From contig JABMCL010002049.1 in NCBI GenBank assembly GCA_018857735.1, positions 1,407,501 through 1,471,500 of the forward strand: a stretch of 64,000 nucleotides of DNA. The letters are read 5' to 3'. Positions within the stretch are counted from its first letter, which is position 1. Each line of letters starts with the position of its first letter. Under the pieces are notes generated by a model. That model did no database searches and had not been told where the DNA came from. It saw only the letters and a list, made by a program, of their open reading frames with translations. This stretch comes from Alviniconcha marisindica. Taxonomy: Eukaryota; Mollusca; Gastropoda; Provannidae. Shown here piece by piece: positions 35,256 to 48,200 of the stretch. The position numbers and the translations under genes were made by a program.

Positions 35256-36201
35256 TAGCAAAACAGATAACAAAACAGCTCAAGAAGCTCAGTCTTTCAA
35301 GAATTAATATATTCGGCAGCGACTGTTCCTTCATAGGTCCCCAAGGTCTCACCTTCATGTTGTGAGAATGTTAGGGTTTGTTGTCTGTTGACACAAACCA
35401 GCCGAGCTTGCCTGCTCTAATTTATTTTGCTCTTGGCATCTGCTTCTGTCTTTACGAACCTTTCAACTGTATTTCATTCCTCAAATTTTCCCTCAGCCCT
35501 GATTTGATCCCCTGTGGTTGACTGGGCTCAAAACACCAGCGACCTGACTAACACATTCCTTCCTGGCAATTGCATGGAAGACTGACCAATGTGAGTGTGT
35601 GTGGGGCGGGGGGGTGGGGTGGGGGAGGACCTCAATGCATCCACTGGGGGGGACTTGGCTAGTACATTTTCACTCTTTCACAACTGTAGTGGGGCTTGCA
35701 CTTCCTGAAGAGGTAACTGATTTAAATGTAAAGAATGAAAAGATACAGTTTTGTGTCCGCAGAATGCTTTCAGCACCAGTTTCCAGTACAGCGCAGTCCT
35801 CTCAGTGTTGTAAAAGTGTGAAGATTTGCCTGCATTGTCCTCTCTTCAGGTGCAATACAGTGTTTGAAGTTAAGTGTACGGCTTATTTCAGGTGCATCCA
35901 AAGTGGTATTAGTCTTTGAATGTGTTATTCAATTAATAAACATATACAAATGTGCTGCAACCTGACTCTGGATGATACAGTTACATTATACTCACAGTAA
36001 ATTATTAACAATCTGTCAATACAGCATTGCATCCACAGTGACAATTTTGCAAGCTCATCCTTACAATACACACACACAACTGAGTTAGCATTGACTCTTG
36101 TCATTCAGGAACAAAAAACTTTCTGAGGACCTTAGTATAGTGTGTATATATATATATATATTTTATCTGAAACAAGTAAGTTACAGTTCAGGTGTAAATT
36201 T

Positions 36202-36260
<59 letters not shown>

Positions 36261-36315
36261 CTGTAAGAAGCACAATGAGTTGAGCAAATGTTTATGTACA
36301 TGTGCACACATAGTG

Positions 36316-36366
<51 letters not shown>

Positions 36367-38424
36367 TTGTGTCATGAACTGCACACACCAGTATTCATTA
36401 CAAAACTGAAAGTATGAATTTGAAATGCACTGACACAAGAAACAACACACACACAAGGAAAAAACACACACACAACATATATGCATGTGTATAATCATAC
36501 ACTTAAATGTGACTGTGAAAGGAAAACAGGGTAGAAACATATAATTTTATGCTACATGAAGCTGTGCTGGCGTTCGTAGACCTACTTAGGGATTGCCATG
36601 CTTTGTGACTGAAGCTTTGGGGGGGCGGGGAAAGGGAGCAAAGAAGTACAATTATCAATAGAAGTGGGTCACAGTGTTATCTGGGTGCATGGATCTTTTA
36701 AGGGTGCTCATAAGACGTCACCTTTTTAAAGAAATGGCTTACCCTTCTTCTTAAACGCCACTACACTGGGAGTCCAGTCTACAAGATGAATGTAGCTGTC
36801 TTCTCCAGTTCCTCCTTGCTGCCGTAGAGTTTGGTGTGTAACTGGACTGCTGTTGGTCACATGTTGATCTTGAAGACCAGACAGCCGATCATATACTGCA
36901 GAGATGCCTGCTTCTGCAGACAGCAAGAACAGCTTACCCAAAGTCAAAAGAAAATGACCCAAAGTCAAAAGGAGGGGTGGGGTGGGAGTGTGGGTGGGTG
37001 GAGAGAGAGATGTACATTGTGATGTACCATAACAGTTCCACTTCCAGTCCTGGTTTTGTCCTGTGGTGACACTTGATATTCTAATGGAATGCTTCATTAA
37101 ATAAAAGAGAGGAAGGATCACGCTCGGTGTAAACATTGTCATGGAATGTTTCGTGTTGAGACAGACCTTTCAGACACCATTTTCTCTGCCTGGCTTGTTA
37201 AAAAGATGCGTTCAAGATGCCTGCAACAAAAAGTGTTTCAGTGCTCCCGTAAACCTAGCGCTTTGGAAGGCTAATCTGTAATGTAAGCACAGTACATTTC
37301 TGTTGTGCTTTAAAAAAACTCAGCCATCTACGTGACTGTCCAGACTGTGGTGTTCTGTGCTCTTCTTGCAGTGTATTAATTCGCCCTGATATAACCATAA
37401 TGGTTGACTGGGCGTAAATTACTGAGTTACTTAATTACTTGCAATGTGTATTGTAATCTTTTGACTGCTCTGGTGCAAGTGGACTCAGCCTTGGTCAGTG
37501 TTTGTGACCCTAGATAATTTTAATGATGGATGGCCCCTATACAGCCTATATCTTTCACTTAATTGTTTCACAGTTAATTGTTTCACAGTTGATTGTTTCG
37601 TGGTGACGAATTTGATGTCAGTGCTCTGTGCTGTCAGGGTCACTCGCCCTCAGTGCACCCGAGTCAGACTAGGCAGCCATTCACTCAAGTGAGGTCGTCT
37701 GAACACTATCAGGACACTGCTGGGTACATATGTACCCTTAACATTTTCAGAGTTTAGCATGGTTGGCTGGATCTGATAGGAAGGTAACTGCAGTTGGGAT
37801 GGGATACCTCTGAGAGTGAAATGAAGCCAAGTGCAGTCAGTGCTGAAATAAGCATCCTGATTTGGATGCACCTATTTCCTGTTGTGGCTGACTCACACTT
37901 TTTGAAGTGCTAGATCGTTCTGGGTATCGTTTGACAGCCTTGAGGATTTGCCCAAGCACCAGGTACTCTTTCGTTCGTTCTGCAAATTGCCAATATTATT
38001 GGGTATTGCCTTATAACACAGTCGTTCTAAGTCCACAGTTGTTACTCGGGTTAAGTCATAGCCTGGCTACATTTTCTGCATCTCAGGCCACTTACCTGCC
38101 TAATAGTAATACCGTCCTTACGTCATAAAGTGACGACACTCCCCAAGTCCACAGTCACTACCCACCTTTAAACATAGTCCGGGTGGACACTGCTGGCTGT
38201 ACTTCCCACATGCTGAGTCACTTACCTGCACAGTAGTGGTAGTAGTTTGGTACCTCAGTACTAATAGTGGTGTAGTACTAGTAGTCTACTACCTTCTTTC
38301 TTACTGTTAAAATATTAGTGTGTTGATTGTAGTGTAGTACCTTCTTTCTTTACTGTTAAAATATTGGTGTGTTGTTTATTCTATTGCTTGCTGTGCACCA
38401 AAAGATATGTTTCCTTGTAAACTT
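35256..38424. other. No gene recognised
   Basis: It has (CA)n at about 36204-36260 and 36318-36364, the short LINE fragment at 36876 and a copy of the GGTTGACTGGGCGT motif at 37383-37440. The rest looks unique and non-coding. Confidence 0.4.
36876..36950 (+). mobile_element. Short LINE C-terminal fragment
   Basis: The plus strand reads DQTADHILQRCLLLQTARTA, the same C-terminal motif as the fragment at 3515. Its surroundings (36840-36960) do not read further as a LINE. Confidence 0.45.
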
Positions 38425-39340
38425 GTACCAGGACAGCAAATATTCTGATTCAGATTCTTTACATCATACTTCACAGCCTGACTATGATATATATATATTC
38501 TGATTCAGATTCTTTACATCATATTTCACAGCCAGACTATAATATTTTGATTTTGAATCTTTACATCATACTTCACAGCCTGGCTATAATATTTTGATTC
38601 AGATTCTTTACATCATACTTGACAGCCTGGCTATAAATAAGTATAATATTCTGATTCTGATTATTTATATCATACTTCACAGCCTGACTATAAATAAGTA
38701 TAATATTCTGATTCTGATTATTTACATCATACTTCACAGCCTGACTATAAATAAGTATAATATTCTGATTCTGATTCTTTACATCATACTTCACAGCCTG
38801 ACTATAAATAAGTATAATATTCTGATTCTGATTTTTTACATCATACTTCACAGCCTGACTATAAATAAGTATAATATTCTGATTCTTTACATCATACTTC
38901 ACAGCCTGACTATAAATAAGTATAATATTCTGATTCTTTACATCATACTTCACAGCCTGACTATAAATAAGTATAATATTCTGATTCTGATTTTTTACAT
39001 CATACTTCACAGCCTGACTATAAATAAGTATAATATTCTGATTCTTTACATCATACTTCACAGCCTGACTATAAATAAGTATAATATTCTGATTCTTTAC
39101 ATCATACTTCACAGCCTGACTATAAATAAGTATAATATTCTGATTCTGATTTTTTACATCATACTTCACAGCCTGACTATAAATAAGTATAATATTCAGA
39201 TTCTTTACATCATACTTCACAGCCTGACTATAAATAAGTATAATATTCTGATTCCAATTTTTTACATCATACTTCACAGCCTGACTATATAATATTCTGA
39301 TTCTGATTCTTTACATCATACTTCACTGCCTGACATATAA
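38425..39340. repeat. Minisatellite of 51- and 60-bp units
   Basis: About 15 units contain CATACTTCACAGCCTGACTA, TAAATAAGTATAATATTCTG and ATTCTGATT. Unit lengths are mainly 51 and 60 bp, both multiples of three, so both strands stay open for about 230 codons. The repetitive translation is not evidence of a gene. Confidence 0.95.
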
Positions 39341-40381
39341 TACTCCCAAGTCCTTAGACCCTACTTGCCTTAAAGTACTTAAGTATGATGTGCTTCTGTA
39401 TGATGAGTGAATGGGGGGGGGGGGGGGGGAGCTCAAACTTTATGTTGCACTGCCAAGCGTAGCAGTTGCACAGAGACAGCGTTTTAGTGCTGTGCAGGAC
39501 TTTGAACTTGACTGGCAGCCAGTGGCCTCCTTTTAGCAATGCATAATAATAAGCATGCCAGAGTGAAAGGGTCATTAACCCCTTCACTGCCCCAGCCTGT
39601 CAAATTTTCAGGCTGAAAGATGCGGGGAGGTACCTGGTCCTATAACATCTACTTTCAATGCAATACATTGTGATGGAAGTCCTTTCACATGCCAGTGTGA
39701 AAAAGGAGACAAAAAGGCTTAAGGGTTTCCAATTTTACACATTTTTACACCTTTTTTTTTACCCCCCCACCCCCCACCCAAGTTTAAGACCCCTTTTCCT
39801 GAAACTTTTTCCTTCATGTTTTAATGTGAAGGAACCCATGACAGAAGATCACCCCAGTTTTGAAGATGACATTTGCTTGAGTTTTAGGGTTGTCTTAAAA
39901 GAGGGGGTTTCACTGAGCTGATAGGGTGATAGGGTGTGTGAAAAGTCGGGGGACTGTAGATCAGTGGTGGCAGGGCCCCGAAGTGGAGTGGATCTTGGAT
40001 GTGGCTCAGGCAGGTTGTGCAGTGCTGGAAAGAGTGGCATGGGACTGGGAGCACTTGGTGCCAGTTCCTCTGAGTCTTGTAATTTTGTATGCACTCTGGG
40101 ACAGTAAGAAAAAGAAGATTTATTTTATAGGACTTGGGATGTATGGATTAAATGTCAAGCTTCTTTTTTCTTCTTCTGTGGAGTGACCTTCTTCCTCAGG
40201 TTAAATGCTCAGCCACTTTGTGGGGGGGGGGGGGGGGGGGGCGGAGGGTTAGGGCAGCAGGGACTTGAAGGATTCTAGGGTTGTGGCAGATGCCAGTCCC
40301 CCAGGAAGGTTGCTCCAGTCTATGATCGTCTTTCATTTCAGTGAGTGCGTGTACATGTGTTGTTTGCGTGTTTGTTTGCAG

Positions 40382-40552
40382 AGGCAGTGAGTGCCGAACT
40401 GGGCACGTCATGGGTGAAGCAATGTCAGGGGATAGCTTCTTTTCCATGGTTGACCTGTTCATCCTGTCTGCGGCTGGTGGCTTTGCCATCTACTGGTTCT
40501 TTGTCCGCAACAAGAAGCAGGAGCAGCCCACCTTCAAGAAGCTGACCGTCAC
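40382..40552 (+). CDS. POR: POR exon 1 (first coding exon): membrane anchor
   Basis: The acceptor is TTTGTTTGCAG and the donor is AC|GTAAGT. Coding starts at the ATG at 40410 and continues as [11 protein letters not shown]; the 28 bases before it would be 5' UTR. It encodes the single N-terminal transmembrane helix, the basic stop-transfer stretch RNKK and the linker [12 protein letters not shown] consensus acceptor upstream implies at least one earlier, probably non-coding exon. Confidence 0.9.
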
Positions 40553-43500
40553 GTAAGTTGACAACGGTGACCAGAGCCATGTTGTTGTTTTTGTTTGTTT
40601 TAAATTGTTGTTCTTTTTTAAAGAGCCTTTCTTAGTGGGTGCTTTGGCACAGAGTGCTTTACAGAGTCGTTGCATAGTTACGTTTTTCAGTGCAGAAAGA
40701 AGTGACCCAGCCGAAGGAAAACGAAGGCAGAACATCATTAAGATATGGACTGTACAGTTGTGTCCCTGTTGTCGTGTTAACCCCCTTTTTGCTGCAGAAA
40801 ATGGTTGAATTTGGAAAGCTTGGTAAGAACTGCAGGACCATTGACCTGTTGCCGAAATATGACTGACACTGGCGAATAGCCAATCAGCACGTGCAGACCT
40901 GAGACACCTTCAGGAAGTCTGTCAGCAAGCAAATGGAGTTACAGGCCTGTCCAGGTCTTTAGAGTAGTGAATGGAGACCAGCCACTAGTGGTATGGTGGT
41001 ATGGTGCAAATGTAGTTCCATTTGTGCTCCATGCTGTTTCACAGGCAACACATTTTTCAATCAATAGATGGAATTGTGTCAGTTGAGGAGCGGCAGGGAC
41101 TGTTCATAAGGTAACAGATTTGTGAATTTACAATGAAACAGCTGTTTTGGAAGCTGATGTTTCATTCCGGATAGTCTGTGTGCATGCAAAACTGTGTTGT
41201 TCACTGCAGGCCCATGTTGGGGACATAGTCTGATAGTGTAATTATCATGGATCTTGTGTCTCCTCTGCAGGCCCACGTTGGGGACATAGTCTGATAGTGT
41301 AAATATCATGGATCTTGTGTCTCCTCTGCAGGCCCACGCTGGGGACATAGTCTGACAGTGTAATTATCATGGATCTTGTGTCTCCTCTGCAGGCCCACGC
41401 TGGGGACATAGTCTGACAGTGTAATTATCATGGATCTTGTGTCTCCTCTGCAGGCCCATGTTGGGGACATAGTCTGATAGTGTAATTATCACGGCTCTTG
41501 AGTGTCTCCTCTGCAGGCCCACGCTGGGGACATAGTGTAGTTATGGATCTTGTGTGTCTCCTCTGCAGGCCCACGCTGGGGACATAGTGTAGTTATGGAT
41601 CTTGTGTGTCTTTACTCTGCAAGCCCATGTTGGGGACATAGTGTAGATATGGATCTGTGTGTCTTTACTCTGCAGGCCCATGTTGGGGACATAGTGTAGT
41701 TATGGATCTTGTGTGTCTTTACTCTGAAGGCCCATGTTGGGGACATAGTGTAGTTATTATAGATCTTGTGTGTCTTTACTCTGCAGGCCCATGTTGGGGA
41801 CATAGTGTAGTTATTATGGATCTTGTGTGTCTCCTCTGCATGCCCATGCTGGGGACATAGTGTAGTTATGGATCTTGTGTGTCTCCTCTGCAGGCCCATG
41901 TTGGGGACATAGTGTAGTTATGGATCTTGTGTGTCTTTACTCTGCAGGCCCATGTTGGGGACATAGTGTAGTTATGGATCTTGTGTGTCTCTACTCTGCA
42001 GGCCCATGTTGGGGACATAGTGTAATTATTATGGATCTTGTGTGTCTTTACTCTGTAGGCCCATGCTGGGGACATAGTGTAGTTATTATGGATCTTGTGT
42101 GTCTTTACTCTGCAGGCCCATGCTGGGGACATAGTGTAGTTATTATGGATCTTGTGTGTCTCCTCTGCAGGCACATGCTGGGGACATAGTGTAGTTATAG
42201 ATCTTGGTGTCTTTACTCTGCAGGCCCATGTTGGGGACATAGTGTAATTACGGATCTTGTGTGTCTCTACTCTGCAGGCCCACATTGGGGACATAGTGTA
42301 GTTATTATGGATCTTGTGTGTCTCCTCTGCAGGCCCATGCTGGGGACATAGTGTAGTTATGGATCTTGTGTGTCTTAACTCTGCAGGCCCATGTTGGGGA
42401 CATAGTGTAGTTGTGGATCTTGTGTGTCTTTACTCTGCAGGCCCATGTTGGGGACATAGTGTAGTTATGGATCTTGTGTGTTTTTACTCTGCAGGCCCAT
42501 GTTGGGGACATAGTGTAGTTATTATGGATCTTGTGTGTCTCCTCTGCATGCCCATGTTGGGGACATAGTGTAGTTATGGATCTTGTGTGTCTCCTCTGTA
42601 GGCCCATGTTGGGGACATAGTGTAGTTATTGATCTTGTGTGTCTCCTCTGCATGCCCATGTTGGGGACATAATGTAGTTATGGATCTTGTGTGTCTCCTC
42701 TGTAGGCCCATGCTGGGGACATAGTGTAGTTATGGATCTTGTGTGTCTTTACTCTGCAGGCCCATGTTGGGGACATAGTGTAGTTATTAATATTATAGAT
42801 CTTGTGTGTCTCCTCTGCAGGCCCATGTTGGGGACATAGTATAGTTATTATGGATCTTGTGTGTCTCCTCTGTAGGCCCATGCTGGGGACATAGTGTAGT
42901 TATGGATCTTGTGTGTCTCTACTCTGCAGGCCCATGTTGGGGACATAGTGTAGTTATGGATCTTGTGTGTCTTTACTCTGCAGGCCCATGTTGGGGACAT
43001 AGTGTAGTTATGGATCTTGTGTGTCTCCTCTGCAGGCCCATGCTGGGGACATAGTGTAGTTATTATGGATCTTGTGTGTCTCCTCTGCAGGCCCATGTTG
43101 GGGACATAGTGTAGTTATGGATCTTGTGTGTCTCTACTTTGCAGGCCCATGTTGGGGACATAGTGTAGTTATGGATCTTGTGTGTCTTTATTCTGCAGGC
43201 CCATGTTGGGGACATAATGTATTATTTATCTTGTGTGTCTCTACTCTGCAGGCCCATGCTGGAGAGACAGGAAAGTTCTGTGGGCATAATCAACAAGATG
43301 AAAAATCACGTAAGTTGTCTTTGCTTGACTGATGCCGATACCAACTGCTTACTACTGTGTATTTCCACCAACCAGCCTGGTGTTCAGGCAAACGTTTGTG
43401 ATTTTTGAATTATATATATATTTTCATACAGCAGTAATGCTTGCAGTGGTTTTGTGTTCTTTTATACTGATAACATATATTATGATAATAAAATATTTAT

Positions 43501-45193
43501 GTAAAGTGTGAACCTCTGGCATAAAAATAGAGCTTTGGTGTGGTGTTCAAAATTCTGTGTAGGCTGCATGCATGTTAATAGTTCAGAAACAGACTACAAC
43601 AGAAGTTACAGTGAGTCAGGTGTGTTAAAAATTAAAGGCCACATCTTCTCTCTTCACTACAGTTATGAATGGCCAATAATTCTGCTTTGTTCTTTACTTT
43701 GCCCAGTCAGTTGATCGATAAGAATGATTTATTACTAACAGGTTAATTGCTTGATTTTATAACTGTTTTTGTTGACAGAGAATCACAACGTTGATTGCCT
43801 GATTTCAGTAACTGTTTTGTCACACAGTCGCTGTGTTCATTGGCTGATTTCAGTCACTGGTGTGTTTTGTTACACAGTCGCTGTGTTTATTGGCTGATTT
43901 CAGTCACTGGTGTGTTTTGTTACACAATCACTGATTTCAGTCAGTGGTGTTTTTTGTTGTTGTTGTTGTTTGTTTTCTTTTCTTTGTTCCACAATTTCAG
44001 TGTTGATTGGTTGATTTGAGTAACTTGCTGATTACAGAATCGCAACGTAGTGGTGTTCTACGGCTCCCAGACGGGCACGGCAGAAGAGTTTGCCACTCGC
44101 TTAGCCAAAGATGCCAGTCGCTATGGAATGAAGGGCATGGTGGCTGACCCAGAGGAGTGTGAAATGGTAAGAGCACACCTGCGTTGAGAAAAGGGTGTGG
44201 GAGTACTTGTAGTGGGGCCCCTTCAGCGTTTCTTTTTTAAGTGCTTCCTTGTCCCATGTGGGGAATTTGGGTACTTGTAGTTTTGGGGTACTTGTAGTGG
44301 GGCCCCTTCAGCGTTTCTTTTTTAAGTGCTTCCTTGTCCCTTGTGGGAAATTTGGGTCACCTTGTATGGCACAGCTGATGCAAGAGCAGCACTACCCATT
44401 CCTATTAGTGTGTGTAGTGTTTTCATGTGTCCAAACAATAGTATGGCTGCCGGCGTTTTGGATTTTTAATGAGTGCACACGTGTTGAAGCATGCCATTGC
44501 AAGCTGGGGCTGTACGGACACCACAAGAGAGTCTGCACTGAAAGTTGACTCTGGGAGAAAAATCCCTTGCCACACTGGGGACTCAAACCTGCGTCAGTAT
44601 TGCGCCTTGGCTTTTCAGTCGGCTGCTTTTCCAGCTGATCTGTTCCCTCTGCCCCTCAGACTAAAGTACGGGGGTGCAGAGCGGGTCTGCCGCAGGGCAA
44701 AGGTACAAATGTGGGGCGTAGAGTTTGTCAGCATCCCTCAGCTAAAACCCTGAAGTTCACCAAAATGTTGGTTTAGAAGTAGAGGGTTGTGTGAAGCCGT
44801 CTTCTGTCTTCTGTGTCTTTTCATGCATGAAGGCATACAGTCAAGCAAGCACAGCGTTACTTGCCATTCTGGCTGCTGCACTCCTTTTCCAGGGATCTGG
44901 GTGAGCTAAAGGCATTTGTTGTGTCCAGAAGGTTTACTAGGGCTGAAGCCGAAGGCGACGCAGGCACGCCTCAGCGTTGCGTCTGGCTGCTTGGTCTGAT
45001 GCTCTACCAGCCGAGCAGTCCTGCCCCTTGTTGACTGTGTACTCCTGTCAGTTGTGACGTGGTGTGTTTGGTTCCTTGGTCTTTCCTTTCATTGTCAGGG
45101 TTAGGGTTGCACACTTGCATAGACTGACGCTTGCCATGTGTTTGTTGCTTGTGCATGCAAATGCATGCACGCATGCATGCCCACACACACACA

Positions 45194-45235
<42 letters not shown>

Positions 45236-48200
45236 ACACATGCAAGCATGCATGCGAAACACACAAGCACACACAAACACACGCAAACACACACACACAG
45301 GTACACAAAGGAATATACTGACACTTCTAGAGAAGGTGCACAGCATCAAGTGATTCCCTCACTGATAGAATGAACAAACTGTGCTGACTGTGTCATCAAC
45401 ACAGGAGCGAGTGTGCTAAAGGTGCCATGCATCCTTCCACAGGACGAGCTGTGCAGCATCAAGGAGGTGGAGAACAACCTGGCCATCTTCTGCATGGCCA
45501 CGTATGGGGAGGGCGACCCCACCGACAATTCTCAGGAGTTCTATGAGTGGCTGCAAGCAGGGGATGGTGACCTGCAAGGGGTGAACTATGCAGTGAGTGG
45601 AGATAATGGAGTATTTGAGTGATAATGGATGGTTTTGTTTTTTTTGTGTGGGGAAGGAAACTCCACCAGTAACTCTTGGAGGTACTCTGAGTGGCTGCAA
45701 GTGGAGGGTGCTGATGTGCACGATGTTGAACTGTGCAGTGGGAGGAGATGATAAAGAAAGAAGAAGAAAAAGAAAAAAAGAGGGATTATTAAAAAAAGAA
45801 GAAGAGCAGTAGTTATTTATCTGTGCCTCTTCTCGTATGAGCGCTAGGTGCTGACACTCAGAATGAATTCAACAGCGTTGTAATCGGTGAAAGGTGCAAG
45901 GTGGTTCAGATGAATATTACTGAGTGTGTTCACTGACTGGACTTGCTTTTGCATGAGCAGGTGTTTGGCTTGGGAAACAAAACGTATGAGCATTTCAACG
46001 CCATGGGCAAGTACGTGGACCAACGTCTGGAGGAACTTGGAGCAAAAAGAATATTTGAGCTAGGAGTTGGTGATGATGATGCCAAGTGAGTCGGTTTTAG
46101 GCATATGTGTGTGCATGTGTTTGTGTGTGTGTGTTCAGGGGTTCAAATTAAAGCATATTTTCAAAAATCTAACTCCAACAGGGATGTTATTTTGTGTGTG
46201 TTGCAAGGCAGGTAAACCTCAATGCTGTGTGCTGTTCTAGAGGTGTTTTTTTTCTAGATCTACTTTCATTTTGTAGTTTTAGAAGCCCAACTGTTGAACA
46301 GTCAGCATCTGTCTGCAGGGTTTGCGTTAACTGGTAATTTCCGGTATTATACCAGAAACAAATCAGCAGTCGGTCAGACATACTGGCTGTTATTTTGTCT
46401 GACTGGTTCTCAAAAAAGCAAAAAGCCCTCAAAAACAGCAATGCAACAGAGAGAGAGAGAGAGAGAGTATAGGTTGTGTGTGAACGTGTGCAATCATGTG
46501 TGTTCTACACAGGGAAAAGAACAGGGTATTTGCTGGCACAGCTCTAGTAGTAGTATAGACGGCTGTGCATCTGACTGGTTACAGTGATTATGTGACCGGT
46601 TTCCTTGAACCCCTTTCACCACCTTGTAGATGTCACCCTGGTTTGAAAAATGTCTAGCAAGGTCACTGTGTCTGTTGATTTTCCAGTATTGAAGAAGACT
46701 TTGTGACATGGAGAGAGAAGTTCTGGCCAGCAGTGTGTGAAGAATTTGGTGTTCAGGCTACTGGAGAGGATATCAAGTGAGCTGATTAAAATGTGTTGAT
46801 TTCATACATGTGGAGTGTGTGCTGAGGGGAGAGGTGTGTGTGTGGGGGGGGGGGGGGGGGGGGGGTAATTTGTCATGTGTTTTGAATTTTCTTTGCCTTG
46901 CGCATTTTCATCTCACCAGTGTGAGATTCTTTGGAGATTGAGAGACAGTTGCTTCTCTCAGCCAAACTCGTGTATTCTTGCTAAAGAGTGAACTGGACTG
47001 TAAAAATTGTGCAGTCCTGATTGCTGCAAACCGTAATGTATTTGCACTGGTTGTTGCAAACAGTAGTGTATTTGTACTGATTTACAAAGTGTAGAGGTTT
47101 CATACTGATGGTTACAAAGTGTGTTTCCACACTGATTGTTGCAGAGTGTACTGTTTCCATACTGATTTTACAAATTATAGTGTTTTCATACTGATTGTTT
47201 CAGTGTGTAGTGTTTTCATTCTGATTGTTACAGTGTATAGTGTTTTCATTCTGATTGTTACAGAGTGTAGTGTTTTCAAACTGATTGTTTCAGTGTGTAG
47301 TGTTTTCATACTGGGTGTTACCAACTGTCGTGTTGCACCACTGGTTGGGACAAAGTGTAGTGTTTTTGGACTGACTGTGTCAAGTGTAGTGTTTCTATAT
47401 TTGTTGTTACCAGCTGTCGTGTTGCACAAGTGATTGTGACACAGTGTGGTGTTTTTGGACTGAATGTAGTGTTTCCATGTTGATTGTTACCAAATTCAGT
47501 GTTTTTGAATGATTGTGGCAAATGTAATGTTTCCATGCTGATTGTTACTGACTGTTGTGTTGCAGCACTGGTTGTTACATAGCATAATGTTTTTGGACTG
47601 ACTGTGACAAGCATAGTGTGGTGTGACCAGCATAGTGTTGCCACGCTGATTGTTACAAACTGTTGTGTTGCAGCACTCGGCAGTACACCGTGACTGTGCA
47701 CGAGACGGTTGACCCAGAGAAGGTGTTCACTGGAGAAGTTGCTCGTGTGGGAGCCATGAAAAAGCAAAAACCGTCAGTATTTTAGTTAAGAGAAAGAGAA
47801 AGGCTGTGTGTGTGTGTGTGTGTGTGTGCACGCACTCCTGATAATTTATTGTTTCTGTTGATACCTATTTTAGTCTTAGGTGGTGGCAATTCCATCAAAG
47901 TTAAAATATAGTAGAACACCCATAAAGCAGTGTCCAGGACCATGAACATTGCTGCCACGTCTCTTGAGAACTGGAACGATGAAGAAAGTAATACGTAGGG
48001 AATGTTTCAATCATTGTCTTTAGTAGACTGTTCCCTCAAAGGAGGATTGGAATAATAGAATAGACGCACAGCAGTTTCTCTGCCGGTGCATGGTCTAGCT
48101 GGTGAAAAATGGACATTCGAAAGTCACTAACAAATGGCCGTGAGTGCTGCCATCTTGCTTTCATCCAGCGGTCTGTGACATTGTGAACAAGGCCCCATTG

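Noticed and set aside
38573..39292. Overlapping 232- and 234-codon ORFs on opposite strands
   Set aside because: They are produced by minisatellite units whose lengths are multiples of three; there is no non-repetitive coding part.
44430..45010. tRNA-SINE in POR intron 3
   Set aside because: A B-box-like GGTTTGAGTCCC on the minus strand near 44580 and a tRNA-like stretch near 45000 are too far apart and no second copy was found.
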